From assembly GCA_002496955.1 (NCBI GenBank), contig DALZ01000001.1, positions 1-5,728 on the forward strand: a DNA stretch of 5,728 bases, given 5' to 3'. This DNA comes from Euryarchaeota archaeon UBA128. Its GTDB lineage: Archaea; Thermoplasmatota; Poseidoniia; Poseidoniales; Poseidoniaceae. Every line of letters starts with the position of its first letter. Positions within the stretch are counted from its first letter, which is position 1. Shown here piece by piece: positions 1 to 5,728 of this stretch. Below the pieces are notes generated by a model. That model did no database searches, was not told where the DNA came from, and saw only the letters and a program-made list of their open reading frames with translations. Position numbers and translations under genes: made by a program.

Positions 1-2
1 CG

Positions 3-1895
3 TTCTTTCAAAAAATGCCATTTGGGGTTGATTGGCTTGGTTTTACCGTCCTTGCAAGCCAAATAGCCGAACACGGTAACCTTGTTCTGACTGGTGTCAA
101 TCAAGGCTCTTGGACATACCCACCAGCATTTCCTGCTCTGGCTGGTTGGCTTGGTGAGACCTTAGGTGTTGATTTTGGAGTTGCAGTATACTGGCTAGGG
201 CACTACACGCTAGCTGTAATCATCATTGGTGCTGCTGGAGCTATGGATCACCATGGCGCAGGTGGGCAGTTTTTCGTCGCTGTGGCCCTCGGTCTAGGAC
301 TATTTGCTAAAACTTATGACTCTGGTTTTCCAACGGTAGCCAGTCAGTTAGGATTGGTTGTTGGGCTATTAGTGCTGTTACGGCCATCGTCAAGTAGGGG
401 CGCACATCACACCAGGGGTTTCGTACTTGCTGTATGTTGTGTGGCATTAATTCATCCAACTGGCGCAATATATCTTGCATTAATGATGATTGCTCACATT
501 GTAATCGGATTTGGCTTGAGGCCCGAAGTGCGCGAAAATTTCCAAAGGTTGTTATTGGCCTGCTCGATTCTTATCACACTAGCTGCAGCGATTTCGGTAA
601 TATTTCTCGCACCAAGAATGCTCGATGAGGCAGTATTCGCAGAGTATGGTTGGCAAGGTGGAAGACCTTTCATAATGTATAATGGGATATTGTTAATTTT
701 TTCAATTATCGCCGGCTGGCGATTACGGAAAACTGTCGAGGGTTGTATGTTGATTGCATGGATTGCGCTGTTGTGGACTTTGACATCAATCCATCTCATT
801 GAAGGCTTGCGAGACATACCGGTGCTGTCACTACTGTCCTACACACTCTATTCAATGGGTCTGCATGCCTTTCACATCCCACTTGCCGCACTTACTGCAC
901 TGTGGCTAAGTCCTTCAACCAGCCTCAACACATTGAAAGAAAAGCAAGAATTATTGGTCATAAACTGGGACCCGAGTGTCAATGAAAAATTAGGCAGAAT
1001 AATTTCAGGAATTGTCTTGTGTGGCATAATTATTGCCAACATCGTTGCGGTAAATATTGCACAACACGACGAGTTGAGACCTGTTACAAATAGTGATTAT
1101 GAATTGAGAAATGCCTTATCGGATTTACCAGAGGGCAGCATAATTTACACTGAGAATAATCACTGGGGATATTTGTATGGTTTGCCAAACAATCTCCAAA
1201 CAACGAGCATCCCCACGCTTGGGCTACTGAAAATTGATGAATCAATACATCCCAGAGCAACCTCAGCAATCCGTTATGATAATTTAACAAAATTGGCTGA
1301 ATTAGGTATCAATTATGCGATTAGTTCGCCAATTGGTAGCATTGGCTGGACGCTTGCAGAGTCGAGATACTGGAGCATTGTTGATGAGTTTGATGGCAGC
1401 AGACTTTGGCAACTAAATCCGTCAGGTAACTCACAACAATCCACACTTGCCTTTGTCAACTTGAGTTCATGCCTCGAACAATGCGAATTACGATCCGACC
1501 CCTGGCGTGACGTTAGAAATAGCAATCTAAACAAAAATAATGATACCGTTAGAGCTTTCATCGAGGAAGGGAGAAATGAATTGGTAACCTTTGATTTGAC
1601 AAGACCTGTATTCGTCGGTTCCGCCGCTTGCTTATTCTTTGAAGCGGTTGGTGATATCGATAACTTTCACCTTGCCATCGGTAGCCAACAATCAACCGTT
1701 AGCAACACCGATGCTGGATGGCATAAACATTGCTTCGAGCTTAATCAGACGCACAACCGGCTATCAATAGAGTTCAGTTGGGCCGATAACACTGAATCAA
1801 GTCAGTGGATTAATCCATCTGGCTTGTCGGGTCGCGGCGACCGGGTGATAGATGTCACTGGTATCAGACTACATTGGATAGAAATAGATGTTTGA
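3..1895 (+). CDS. Polytopic GT-C-type glycosyltransferase-like membrane protein, 5' partial
   Basis: The frame is open to the left edge, and the first ATG (position 15) would begin in what looks like the first outer loop of a GT-C enzyme (FGVDWLGF, with a candidate catalytic Asp at residue 6 counted from that ATG). The true start and a first membrane helix therefore probably lie upstream. About nine to ten hydrophobic segments follow, near residues 53-76, 85-101, 108-124, 135-168 (two), 178-198, 219-236, 242-262, 269-299 (two) and 327-350. After these comes a soluble part of about 275 residues, presumably outside the cell, rich in beta-like stretches. It has four cysteines (486, 490, 539, 573) and N-glycosylation sequons at 423, 482, 509 and 577. 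Enzymes of this fold move a sugar from a polyprenyl-phosphate donor to an outer acceptor. The downstream GT2 gene could make such a donor. Donor and acceptor cannot be told from the sequence. The membrane architecture is clear; the transferase role is inferred from layout and context. Confidence 0.72.
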   Translation, partial: FFQKMPFGVDWLGFTVLASQIAEHGNLVLTGVNQGSWTYPPAFPALAGWLGETLGVDFGVAVYWLGHYTLAVIIIGAAGAMDHHGAGGQFFVAVALGLGLFAKTYDSGFPTVASQLGLVVGLLVLLRPSSSRGAHHTRGFVLAVCCVALIHPTGAIYLALMMIAHIVIGFGLRPEVRENFQRLLLACSILITLAAAISVIFLAPRMLDEAVFAEYGWQGGRPFIMYNGILLIFSIIAGWRLRKTVEGCMLIAWIALLWTLTSIHLIEGLRDIPVLSLLSYTLYSMGLHAFHIPLAALTALWLSPSTSLNTLKEKQELLVINWDPSVNEKLGRIISGIVLCGIIIANIVAVNIAQHDELRPVTNSDYELRNALSDLPEGSIIYTENNHWGYLYGLPNNLQTTSIPTLGLLKIDESIHPRATSAIRYDNLTKLAELGINYAISSPIGSIGWTLAESRYWSIVDEFDGSRLWQLNPSGNSQQSTLAFVNLSSCLEQCELRSDPWRDVRNSNLNKNNDTVRAFIEEGRNELVTFDLTRPVFVGSAACLFFEAVGDIDNFHLAIGSQQSTVSNTDAGWHKHCFELNQTHNRLSIEFSWADNTESSQWINPSGLSGRGDRVIDVTGIRLHWIEIDV

Positions 1896-1930
1896 TAAAG
1901 CAATATAGCGAAGGCATCAAAGACGATGAT

Positions 1931-2680
1931 ATGGTCACAATGGTGATGAAGAATCTCATTGTGATGCTTCCTACTCTTGATGAAGAGTATGGGCTAAAAG
2001 AGATTTTACCGAGAATCCCTCTAGCCAGATTAGAAGAATTAGGCTGGGCCACAGAAGTCTGGGTTATTGACGGAGGAAGTAACGATTTGACTGTTGAAAT
2101 AGCCAAAGAACACGGTTGCGAAGTATTTACTCAGGCAGGATCTGGTAAAGGTGCAGCAATGCGAACCGGTTTCAGTAAATTTCTCTCAGCAAACCAAGAT
2201 GCTTTGATAATGCTCGATGCTGATGGTACTTACGATCCCAGTGAAATACCAGAGTTTGTCAAGTTACTACACAGCAATGAGGTTGTTATTGGGAATCGGT
2301 TACAAGGTAACATCGAGCCCAATGCAATGACTAACCTGAATTATTTTGGCAATCATATATTGACGTGGTTTGCATCAATATTATACGGCGTCGCGACTGA
2401 TGATTTATGTACAGGATATTGGGGTTTTACTAGAACTGCTATCGCTAAACTGCAACTAAATTCAATGCGATTTGAGATAGAAGCAGAAATGTTTGCATCT
2501 TGCGTCAAAGAAGATATCAAAATTATTTCGATACCAATTACCTATCGAGCCAGAATTGGCCAAGCAAAGTTGGGTTCTGTCATCGACGGTTGGATGATTT
2601 TCAAGAAACTGCTAGTAAGGAGAATATTTCCTACCCCTGTAGAAGCCATAACCGGTAGGGGTAATCTCGATATGGATTAA
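1931..2680 (+). CDS. Family 2 glycosyltransferase, DPM1-like (polyprenyl-phosphate sugar synthase type)
   Basis: This 249-residue cytoplasmic GT-A enzyme probably moves a sugar from a nucleotide donor to a polyprenyl (dolichyl) phosphate. Visible motifs are PTLDEE (14-19, start of the nucleotide-binding fold), DGGSND (47-52), GSGKGAAMRTG (70-80), the metal-binding DAD (96-98, in LDADGTY), GNR (121-123), DDLCTGYWGF (157-166), FEIEAE (181-186) and R208-x-G-x-A-K-L, which matches the RxGxSKL-like motif of dolichyl-phosphate transferases. No membrane helix follows the catalytic domain, unlike the GtrB-type relatives. The frame extends upstream to a TTG at 1874 inside the previous gene, but the family usually starts just before the PTLDEE strand. 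I chose ATG 1931; ATG 1940 and ATG 1946 are in frame and equally possible, and 1946 gives the most typical N-terminus. The gene lies 35 bases after the GT-C-like gene, probably in the same operon. The sugar is unknown; glucose, mannose or a uronic acid are all possible. Confidence 0.85.
   Translation: MVTMVMKNLIVMLPTLDEEYGLKEILPRIPLARLEELGWATEVWVIDGGSNDLTVEIAKEHGCEVFTQAGSGKGAAMRTGFSKFLSANQDALIMLDADGTYDPSEIPEFVKLLHSNEVVIGNRLQGNIEPNAMTNLNYFGNHILTWFASILYGVATDDLCTGYWGFTRTAIAKLQLNSMRFEIEAEMFASCVKEDIKIISIPITYRARIGQAKLGSVIDGWMIFKKLLVRRIFPTPVEAITGRGNLDMD
2632..2663 (+). repeat. Short inverted repeat near the 3' end of the GT2 gene
   Basis: TACCCCT (2632-2638) and AGGGGTA (2657-2663) are exact reverse complements separated by 18 bases; two further G-T pairs can extend the stem inward. 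It lies in coding sequence just before the GT2 stop codon and has no T-run after it, so it does not look like a terminator. It could be a weak mRNA hairpin between the GT2 and asd genes or chance. Confidence 0.3.
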
Positions 2681-2716
2681 GCAAGCAATCAAATTTGAGA
2701 AGGATTAGCACTCTGC

Positions 2717-3769
2717 ATGAGCCGGCACAAATGCCTGATCCTTGGTGCCAGTGGCATCGTTGGGCAACGGTTGCAACAACGGTTAGTACACCACCCTATG
2801 TTTGAAATCTGTGCGGTTGCTGGTAGCGAAGCAACTGCTGGGGCCAATTTGGCTACACTTCCATGGCGTCTAGATGAGCCACGTCCAGAATTGCCTAATC
2901 TGGAAGTCCTACATGCCAATGACGACGAATTAGCAGTTGAATGCCAAAAAATGGGCATAACTATTGCTTTTTCAGGCCTACCAGCGGCCGTTGCCAAAGA
3001 TGTTGAAAGCCGATTGGTTACTGCTGGAATAATGGTATTCTCAAATGCCAGCGCTTTTCGACGGGTTACTGGCATTCCGATGATTATACCTGAAGTCAAC
3101 CCAAATCACATCATTGAGTCAATGCATTACTGCGCAACTAACTGCACGTTGATTCCGCTAGCAATACCAGTTGCAGCAATCAATCAACTAACGAAGATAA
3201 AGTCGATTAAGATGCGTAGTGAACAAGCACTATCTGGTGCCGGGTGGGAATTACTCTCAAATCCCGAGGCTATTACGGGCAGGGTAAATCCACATATCGA
3301 AGGTGAGGCTGAAAAAACTAAGTCCGAGCTATTGTATGTAAATGGCACATTAAACGCTGGTCAAATAACTCCAGCAAGCATTCCAACTGACATCAAATGC
3401 CGGCGTATATCTCGGCGAGATGGCCATCAAGTATTTGTTGAAATTGAGGTATATCATGAATTTACTTTAGCAGAATTACATAATTCTGTGGACTCAATGA
3501 CTTGCTTGGATTTACCAAGTGCACCAATCAAGCCAATCCATATCGTGGACAAGATTGACCCTAAAGCACACTTATGGTCCGACGGTGTTGAATTTACATC
3601 TCAACCAAGGCCCGCAACCAATTTGAAAACCGGCATGGCGATAATTATGGGCGACATCGCCATCAGTGGAAACCGGATATGTTTCAGTGCTTATTCTCAC
3701 AATACTATCAGAGGTGCTGCTGGAGGAGTTATATTGCTTGCCGAATTTATTCTAGTCAACAAATTCTGA
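2717..3769 (+). CDS. asd: Aspartate-semialdehyde dehydrogenase, archaeal/fungal type
   Basis: This cytoplasmic enzyme reduces L-aspartyl-4-phosphate to L-aspartate 4-semialdehyde with NADPH, the branch-point step toward lysine, threonine and methionine. Its 350 residues are normal for the family. The Rossmann nucleotide loop GASGIVG is at residues 10-16, the FSNASAF segment at 108-114, PEVN at 125-128, the likely nucleophile Cys143 in TNCT, SGAG at 173-176, and the EGEAEKTKSE helix at 195-204. The likely substrate-binding Arg230 comes before the acid-base His237 in DGH, and HNTIRGAAGG is at 328-337. ATG 2717 gives an N-terminus that starts directly at the first Rossmann strand; a weak AAGGA lies at 2700-2704. 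Two features are unusual: the residue before the catalytic Asn is Thr where most relatives have Pro or Ser, and the stretch between PEVN and Cys143 is short. A related archaeal enzyme, malonyl-CoA reductase, shares this fold, but the amino-acid role is the simpler reading. No other aspartate-pathway gene is visible nearby. Confidence 0.92.
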   Translation: MSRHKCLILGASGIVGQRLQQRLVHHPMFEICAVAGSEATAGANLATLPWRLDEPRPELPNLEVLHANDDELAVECQKMGITIAFSGLPAAVAKDVESRLVTAGIMVFSNASAFRRVTGIPMIIPEVNPNHIIESMHYCATNCTLIPLAIPVAAINQLTKIKSIKMRSEQALSGAGWELLSNPEAITGRVNPHIEGEAEKTKSELLYVNGTLNAGQITPASIPTDIKCRRISRRDGHQVFVEIEVYHEFTLAELHNSVDSMTCLDLPSAPIKPIHIVDKIDPKAHLWSDGVEFTSQPRPATNLKTGMAIIMGDIAISGNRICFSAYSHNTIRGAAGGVILLAEFILVNKF

Positions 3770-3796
3770 CTAAGATACGGTATGCCTAAAGAACTG

Positions 3797-3802
3797 TTTA
3801 CA
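3797..3802 (+). promoter_or_regulatory. Weak candidate archaeal TATA box
   Basis: TTTACA lies about 24 bases before ATG 3823, inside the widest intergenic gap of the window. Archaeal TATA boxes (TTTAWA-like) sit about 26 bases before the transcription start, so this could drive a leaderless or nearly leaderless transcript of the downstream gene. The match is short and no clear BRE (purine-rich element) precedes it, so chance is a fair explanation. Confidence 0.2.
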
Positions 3803-3822
3803 CTGCGTATAACCGGTGCGCT

Positions 3823-4842
3823 ATGGGAATAACCGCGATGATTCCTGATATGACCATCGGACAATTGTATAGCGAAGCCGAACCGAGATGGGGTGAAATT
3901 TGGGATGAAAAGGCAGCTAGGATGCTGATTCTGCTAATGTTTCCTCGCTCACAGCGAAAAATGATGGAATTACACGGCGATATGACGGAACATGGCCAAC
4001 CAGTAATGACCGTCTTCCATCGACCAAGGGATGAGGTAAAATTACTCGAAGACCAAGGGTTTGACCCCCGTTCTGCATCATTTCAATTCGTTGATATCGC
4101 TAGCCTAGATCTCGGCCCATGGATGCAGCATCTGATTGGGCATGAAAAGTGGCTAAGGGGAACTATTGAGGTCTTGCCAGTTCCATTCTCGATGGGTTTG
4201 CCCGCTCAGCGTGGCTTTGAGCCTATGAACATTCTTTGCTTTAGACACCCAGATGTTGCTCCACTAACTAAATACTATCTGCCATTTCCGCCCAATTCAA
4301 TACCAGGTAAGTGCTTTGTCTCTTTGCCAAGAAGACAAGCTGCCGAACTCGCAAGACAGCAAGCCGAGGTGCTTGGAGTTGGTAGATTGATAAAAAAATC
4401 AACGATTACTCAACAAGAGACGCCGGTTACGACGTTGACACCACAGGTTAAATCTGAGGAAGAAGCAAGTTTGGATGTAGTATTGGACAACTTCGCTGAC
4501 CAAGTTTTAGAGGACATCTCAACGACTCCAGAAGCAGTAACAAATGTCAAACTGCCAACCGCAAACGATGATCAGACTGATGCAGTCAATGACTTGGAAA
4601 AAAAATTAACTCAACCGCAAATTAACAATGTAGAGATACCAGAGACTGTCGACGAGCCAGTAATCAACCAAATGTCGGATGTTGAAATTGAATTCAGGGC
4701 CTTGGTTACTGAATTGATTGAGGCTGGAATTGAACCGGTGGACATGATGGATGACCCGCGATGGGAGGATATTAGCGAGCGAGCGACCGCCACCGGGTTT
4801 GAAACATGGCCGGTTTTCCTAGAACTCACCGCTATGGAATAA
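3823..4842 (+). CDS. Uncharacterised 339-residue protein, three-part layout
   Basis: I do not recognise this protein. It has no signal peptide or membrane helix and is probably cytoplasmic. Three parts are visible. Residues 10-185 look globular, with aromatic and Pro-rich segments (PRWGEIW at 21-27, FHRPRD at 65-70, GPWMQHLIGHEKW at 98-110, YYLPFPPNSIPGKCF at 151-165). Residues 190-285 are a polar, acidic linker rich in Thr, Gln, Glu and Asp, probably disordered. Residues 286-336 look like a small helical domain. A short motif recurs at both ends: EPRWGEI at 20-26 and DPRWEDI at 311-317. There is no Cys/His metal cluster and no nucleotide-binding loop. GGTG at 3815-3818, four bases before ATG 3823, favours that start; ATG 3838 and ATG 3850 are alternatives, and the conserved-looking part begins near MTIGQLY (3850). 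The gene is 53 bases after asd and 39 bases before the zinc-ribbon gene, so it may be transcribed with the latter. Confidence 0.8.
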   Translation: MGITAMIPDMTIGQLYSEAEPRWGEIWDEKAARMLILLMFPRSQRKMMELHGDMTEHGQPVMTVFHRPRDEVKLLEDQGFDPRSASFQFVDIASLDLGPWMQHLIGHEKWLRGTIEVLPVPFSMGLPAQRGFEPMNILCFRHPDVAPLTKYYLPFPPNSIPGKCFVSLPRRQAAELARQQAEVLGVGRLIKKSTITQQETPVTTLTPQVKSEEEASLDVVLDNFADQVLEDISTTPEAVTNVKLPTANDDQTDAVNDLEKKLTQPQINNVEIPETVDEPVINQMSDVEIEFRALVTELIEAGIEPVDMMDDPRWEDISERATATGFETWPVFLELTAME

Positions 4843-4871
4843 TAACGATTGACTAAAATATTACAGGGTAT

Positions 4872-4878
4872 AGGGGAA
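4872..4878 (+). promoter_or_regulatory. Ribosome binding site that decides the zinc-ribbon gene start
   Basis: AGGGGAA ends three bases before ATG 4882 and resembles a Shine-Dalgarno sequence. It supports ATG 4882 over the upstream in-frame TTG at 4849, which would add 11 residues of no clear character before the zinc ribbon. Confidence 0.45.
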
Positions 4879-4881
4879 ACT

Positions 4882-5151
4882 ATGGGGTTCTGCATCAACT
4901 GTGGCAATCAGCATCAGGATGGTGTTCGATTCTGCCGATTTTGTGGAACTGCGCAGCCTAGTGAACAACTTCTGGCAAGATTACGCAGCGAGGCTGAACA
5001 AATTCGTCTACTAGTAATGCAAATGCAGCAACAGCAAGCAAACGCACAGAATGATGCATATGCGCGTCTAGAGGCTATGAGATTGCAGGCCGAAGCAGCG
5101 GCTAGAGCGAAAAATCAACAAAACCAAACATTCAGACCACCGGGTTGGTGA
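4882..5151 (+). CDS. Small zinc-ribbon protein with Gln/Ala-rich coiled coil
   Basis: The 89-residue product begins with a zinc ribbon of the MxFCxxCG type. Cys4 and Cys7 form the first knuckle and Cys18 and Cys21 the second (FCRFCG), spaced to bind one zinc ion. A helical, probably coiled-coil stretch rich in Gln, Ala, Glu and Arg runs from about residue 27 to 77, and the protein ends in an aromatic/proline tail, FRPPGW. There is no membrane segment. Small archaeal proteins with an N-terminal zinc ribbon and a charged helix are common and usually of unknown function; adaptor or assembly roles are typical guesses. ATG 4882 is preferred because the ribbon starts right after it and AGGGGAA precedes it. 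The stop codon overlaps the apparent ribosome binding site of the methyltransferase gene, so the two are probably translated together. That closeness makes a partner role for the methyltransferase possible, but nothing in the sequence shows it. It does not look like Trm112. Confidence 0.8.
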   Translation: MGFCINCGNQHQDGVRFCRFCGTAQPSEQLLARLRSEAEQIRLLVMQMQQQQANAQNDAYARLEAMRLQAEAAARAKNQQNQTFRPPGW

Positions 5152-5152
5152 T
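5147..5152 (+). promoter_or_regulatory. Ribosome binding site overlapping the zinc-ribbon stop codon
   Basis: GGTGAT matches the part of the archaeal consensus (GGAGGTGAT) that pairs with the 16S rRNA 3' end. It sits three bases before TTG 5156. The stop TGA of the zinc-ribbon gene (5149-5151) lies within it, so a ribosome terminating there would be placed to restart on the methyltransferase. This site supports the TTG start. Confidence 0.5.
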
Positions 5153-5155
5153 GGT

Positions 5156-5728
5156 TTGCGGCCCAAACATCTGGCCATTGAATTATCTAAGTTGAGCCCG
5201 CATCCTCAACATAATGTGAAACTCGAGCAATATGCAACTGAGGGTGATTTAGCAGCATTTTTCGCTTTAGCGATAGATCAACTTGAATCGTTAAATGGCA
5301 AACATGTAGTCGATTTAGGCGCTGGTAATGGAATCTTGGGGATTGGTTGTGGCATACTTGGCGCTAAGCAGGTGACCCTCATCGAAGGCGATGCGGATGT
5401 TGCTCGAGTCGCAGCTGAGAACGGTGTGGCAATTATGACGAAGTTTAATGTCAGGATTGAAACACTGACTGGAATGATTGGCATTGATGTGATTGAGCCC
5501 AGCACAGATTGTGACATTGTGGTCATGAATCCACCATGGGGATTTCAAAACCAAAAAGCTGACCGACCACTGTTGTCTTATGGCTTTAGTCTGGAACCAG
5601 CATCACTTTTTGTCCTGCATTCAGCACAAGCAACTCATATCGGAAAAATTGGCAAATCATTTGGTTATGATTGTGAGTTGGTCTTTGCCAGCAACTTCCG
5701 TCTCCCTCCCAACTATCATCACCACAGC
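5156..5728 (+). CDS. METTL5-type rRNA adenine N6-methyltransferase, 3' partial
   Basis: The frame runs to the right edge with 191 codons. It matches METTL5, which uses S-adenosylmethionine to N6-methylate one adenosine in small-subunit rRNA (A1832 in human 18S). The family signature LEQYAT is at residues 23-28, SAM motif I DLGAGNG at 53-59, the acidic residue that binds the SAM ribose is probably Glu77 (LIEGD), and the catalytic NPPW is at 125-128, followed by GF. The closing FRLPPNYHHH (181-190) aligns with the LPxxYxxH segment near the C-terminus of human METTL5, so perhaps only about 20 residues are missing. I chose TTG 5156 because the next residues (RPKHLAIEL) line up with the RKxLE-type start of archaeal relatives and GGTGAT precedes it. 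The only nearby ATG, at 5151, is out of frame. The family usually has Phe after NPP; here it is Trp. Human METTL5 needs the zinc protein TRMT112 for stability; the adjacent zinc-ribbon gene is not an obvious Trm112. Confidence 0.9.
   Translation, partial: MRPKHLAIELSKLSPHPQHNVKLEQYATEGDLAAFFALAIDQLESLNGKHVVDLGAGNGILGIGCGILGAKQVTLIEGDADVARVAAENGVAIMTKFNVRIETLTGMIGIDVIEPSTDCDIVVMNPPWGFQNQKADRPLLSYGFSLEPASLFVLHSAQATHIGKIGKSFGYDCELVFASNFRLPPNYHHHS

Noticed and set aside
494..817. Antisense open frame of 107 codons within the GT-C-like gene
   Set aside because: It lies fully opposite a strong coding frame with clear membrane segments, and its translation has no recognisable domain or supported start.
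1874..1930. Upstream TTG extension of the GT2 gene
   Set aside because: It would overlap the end of the GT-C-like gene by 22 bases and add 19 residues unlike the N-terminus of the family.
2689..3099. Antisense open frame of 136 codons opposite asd
   Set aside because: The + strand here encodes the conserved Rossmann loop and FSNASAF segment of the dehydrogenase; the antisense translation is low-complexity Ser/Arg/Ala-rich.
3770..3822. Possible small RNA or terminator in the widest gap
   Set aside because: At 53 bases there is no stable hairpin or T-run; only a weak TATA-like TTTACA is visible.
4598..4605. Run of eight A in the unknown protein gene, a possible frameshift or slippage site
   Set aside because: The frame is continuous on both sides and the protein keeps a sensible C-terminal domain with a normal stop; no sign of a broken frame.
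4849..4881. Upstream TTG start of the zinc-ribbon gene
   Set aside because: The ribbon begins right at ATG 4882, and AGGGGAA is well placed for that start.
5151..5195. Short 14-codon frame from the ATG that overlaps the zinc-ribbon stop
   Set aside because: It is out of frame with METTL5 and ends quickly; probably chance.
5278..5554. Two antisense open frames opposite the METTL5 gene
   Set aside because: The + frame carries SAM motif I, LEQY and NPPW in the right order, so these are shadows.

Overview
The window holds six genes, all on the + strand and tightly packed; the widest gap is 53 bases. Two genes are cut by the window edges. In order they are: a membrane glycosyltransferase-like protein of the GT-C type (5' end missing), a DPM1-like family 2 glycosyltransferase, an aspartate-semialdehyde dehydrogenase of the archaeal/fungal type, an unrecognised 339-residue protein, an 89-residue zinc-ribbon and coiled-coil protein, and a METTL5-type rRNA adenine N6-methyltransferase (3' end missing). 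I see no tRNA or rRNA, CRISPR array, insertion sequence, phage gene or long non-coding stretch.

The gene set points to an archaeon. The METTL5 homologue (LEQYxT and NPPW motifs) belongs to an archaeal/eukaryotic family, and the aspartate-semialdehyde dehydrogenase has the DGH and HNTIRGAAG signatures of the archaeal/fungal branch. The polytopic transferase with a large outer domain beside a polyprenyl-phosphate-type GT2 is typical of archaeal surface glycosylation. Moderate GC by eye, short spacers and small zinc-ribbon proteins would suit marine Thermoplasmatota (Poseidoniia, Marine Group II/III). That placement is inference; no marker gene here proves it.

Positions 1-2680 form a likely surface-glycan pair: the GT2 would charge a lipid phosphate with a sugar, and the GT-C-like protein would use that sugar outside the membrane. 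Positions 2717-3769 carry the second step of the aspartate pathway (lysine, threonine, methionine), with no obvious functional link to its neighbours. Positions 3823-5728 carry the unknown protein, the zinc-ribbon protein and the methyltransferase. The last two are so close that the stop codon of one lies inside the apparent ribosome binding site of the other, which implies translational coupling.

I found no convincing undescribed multi-gene system. The best leads are the zinc-ribbon/METTL5 coupling, the shortened catalytic loop of the dehydrogenase, the cysteine-bearing outer domain of the GT-C-like protein, and the orphan protein with a repeated PRW motif.
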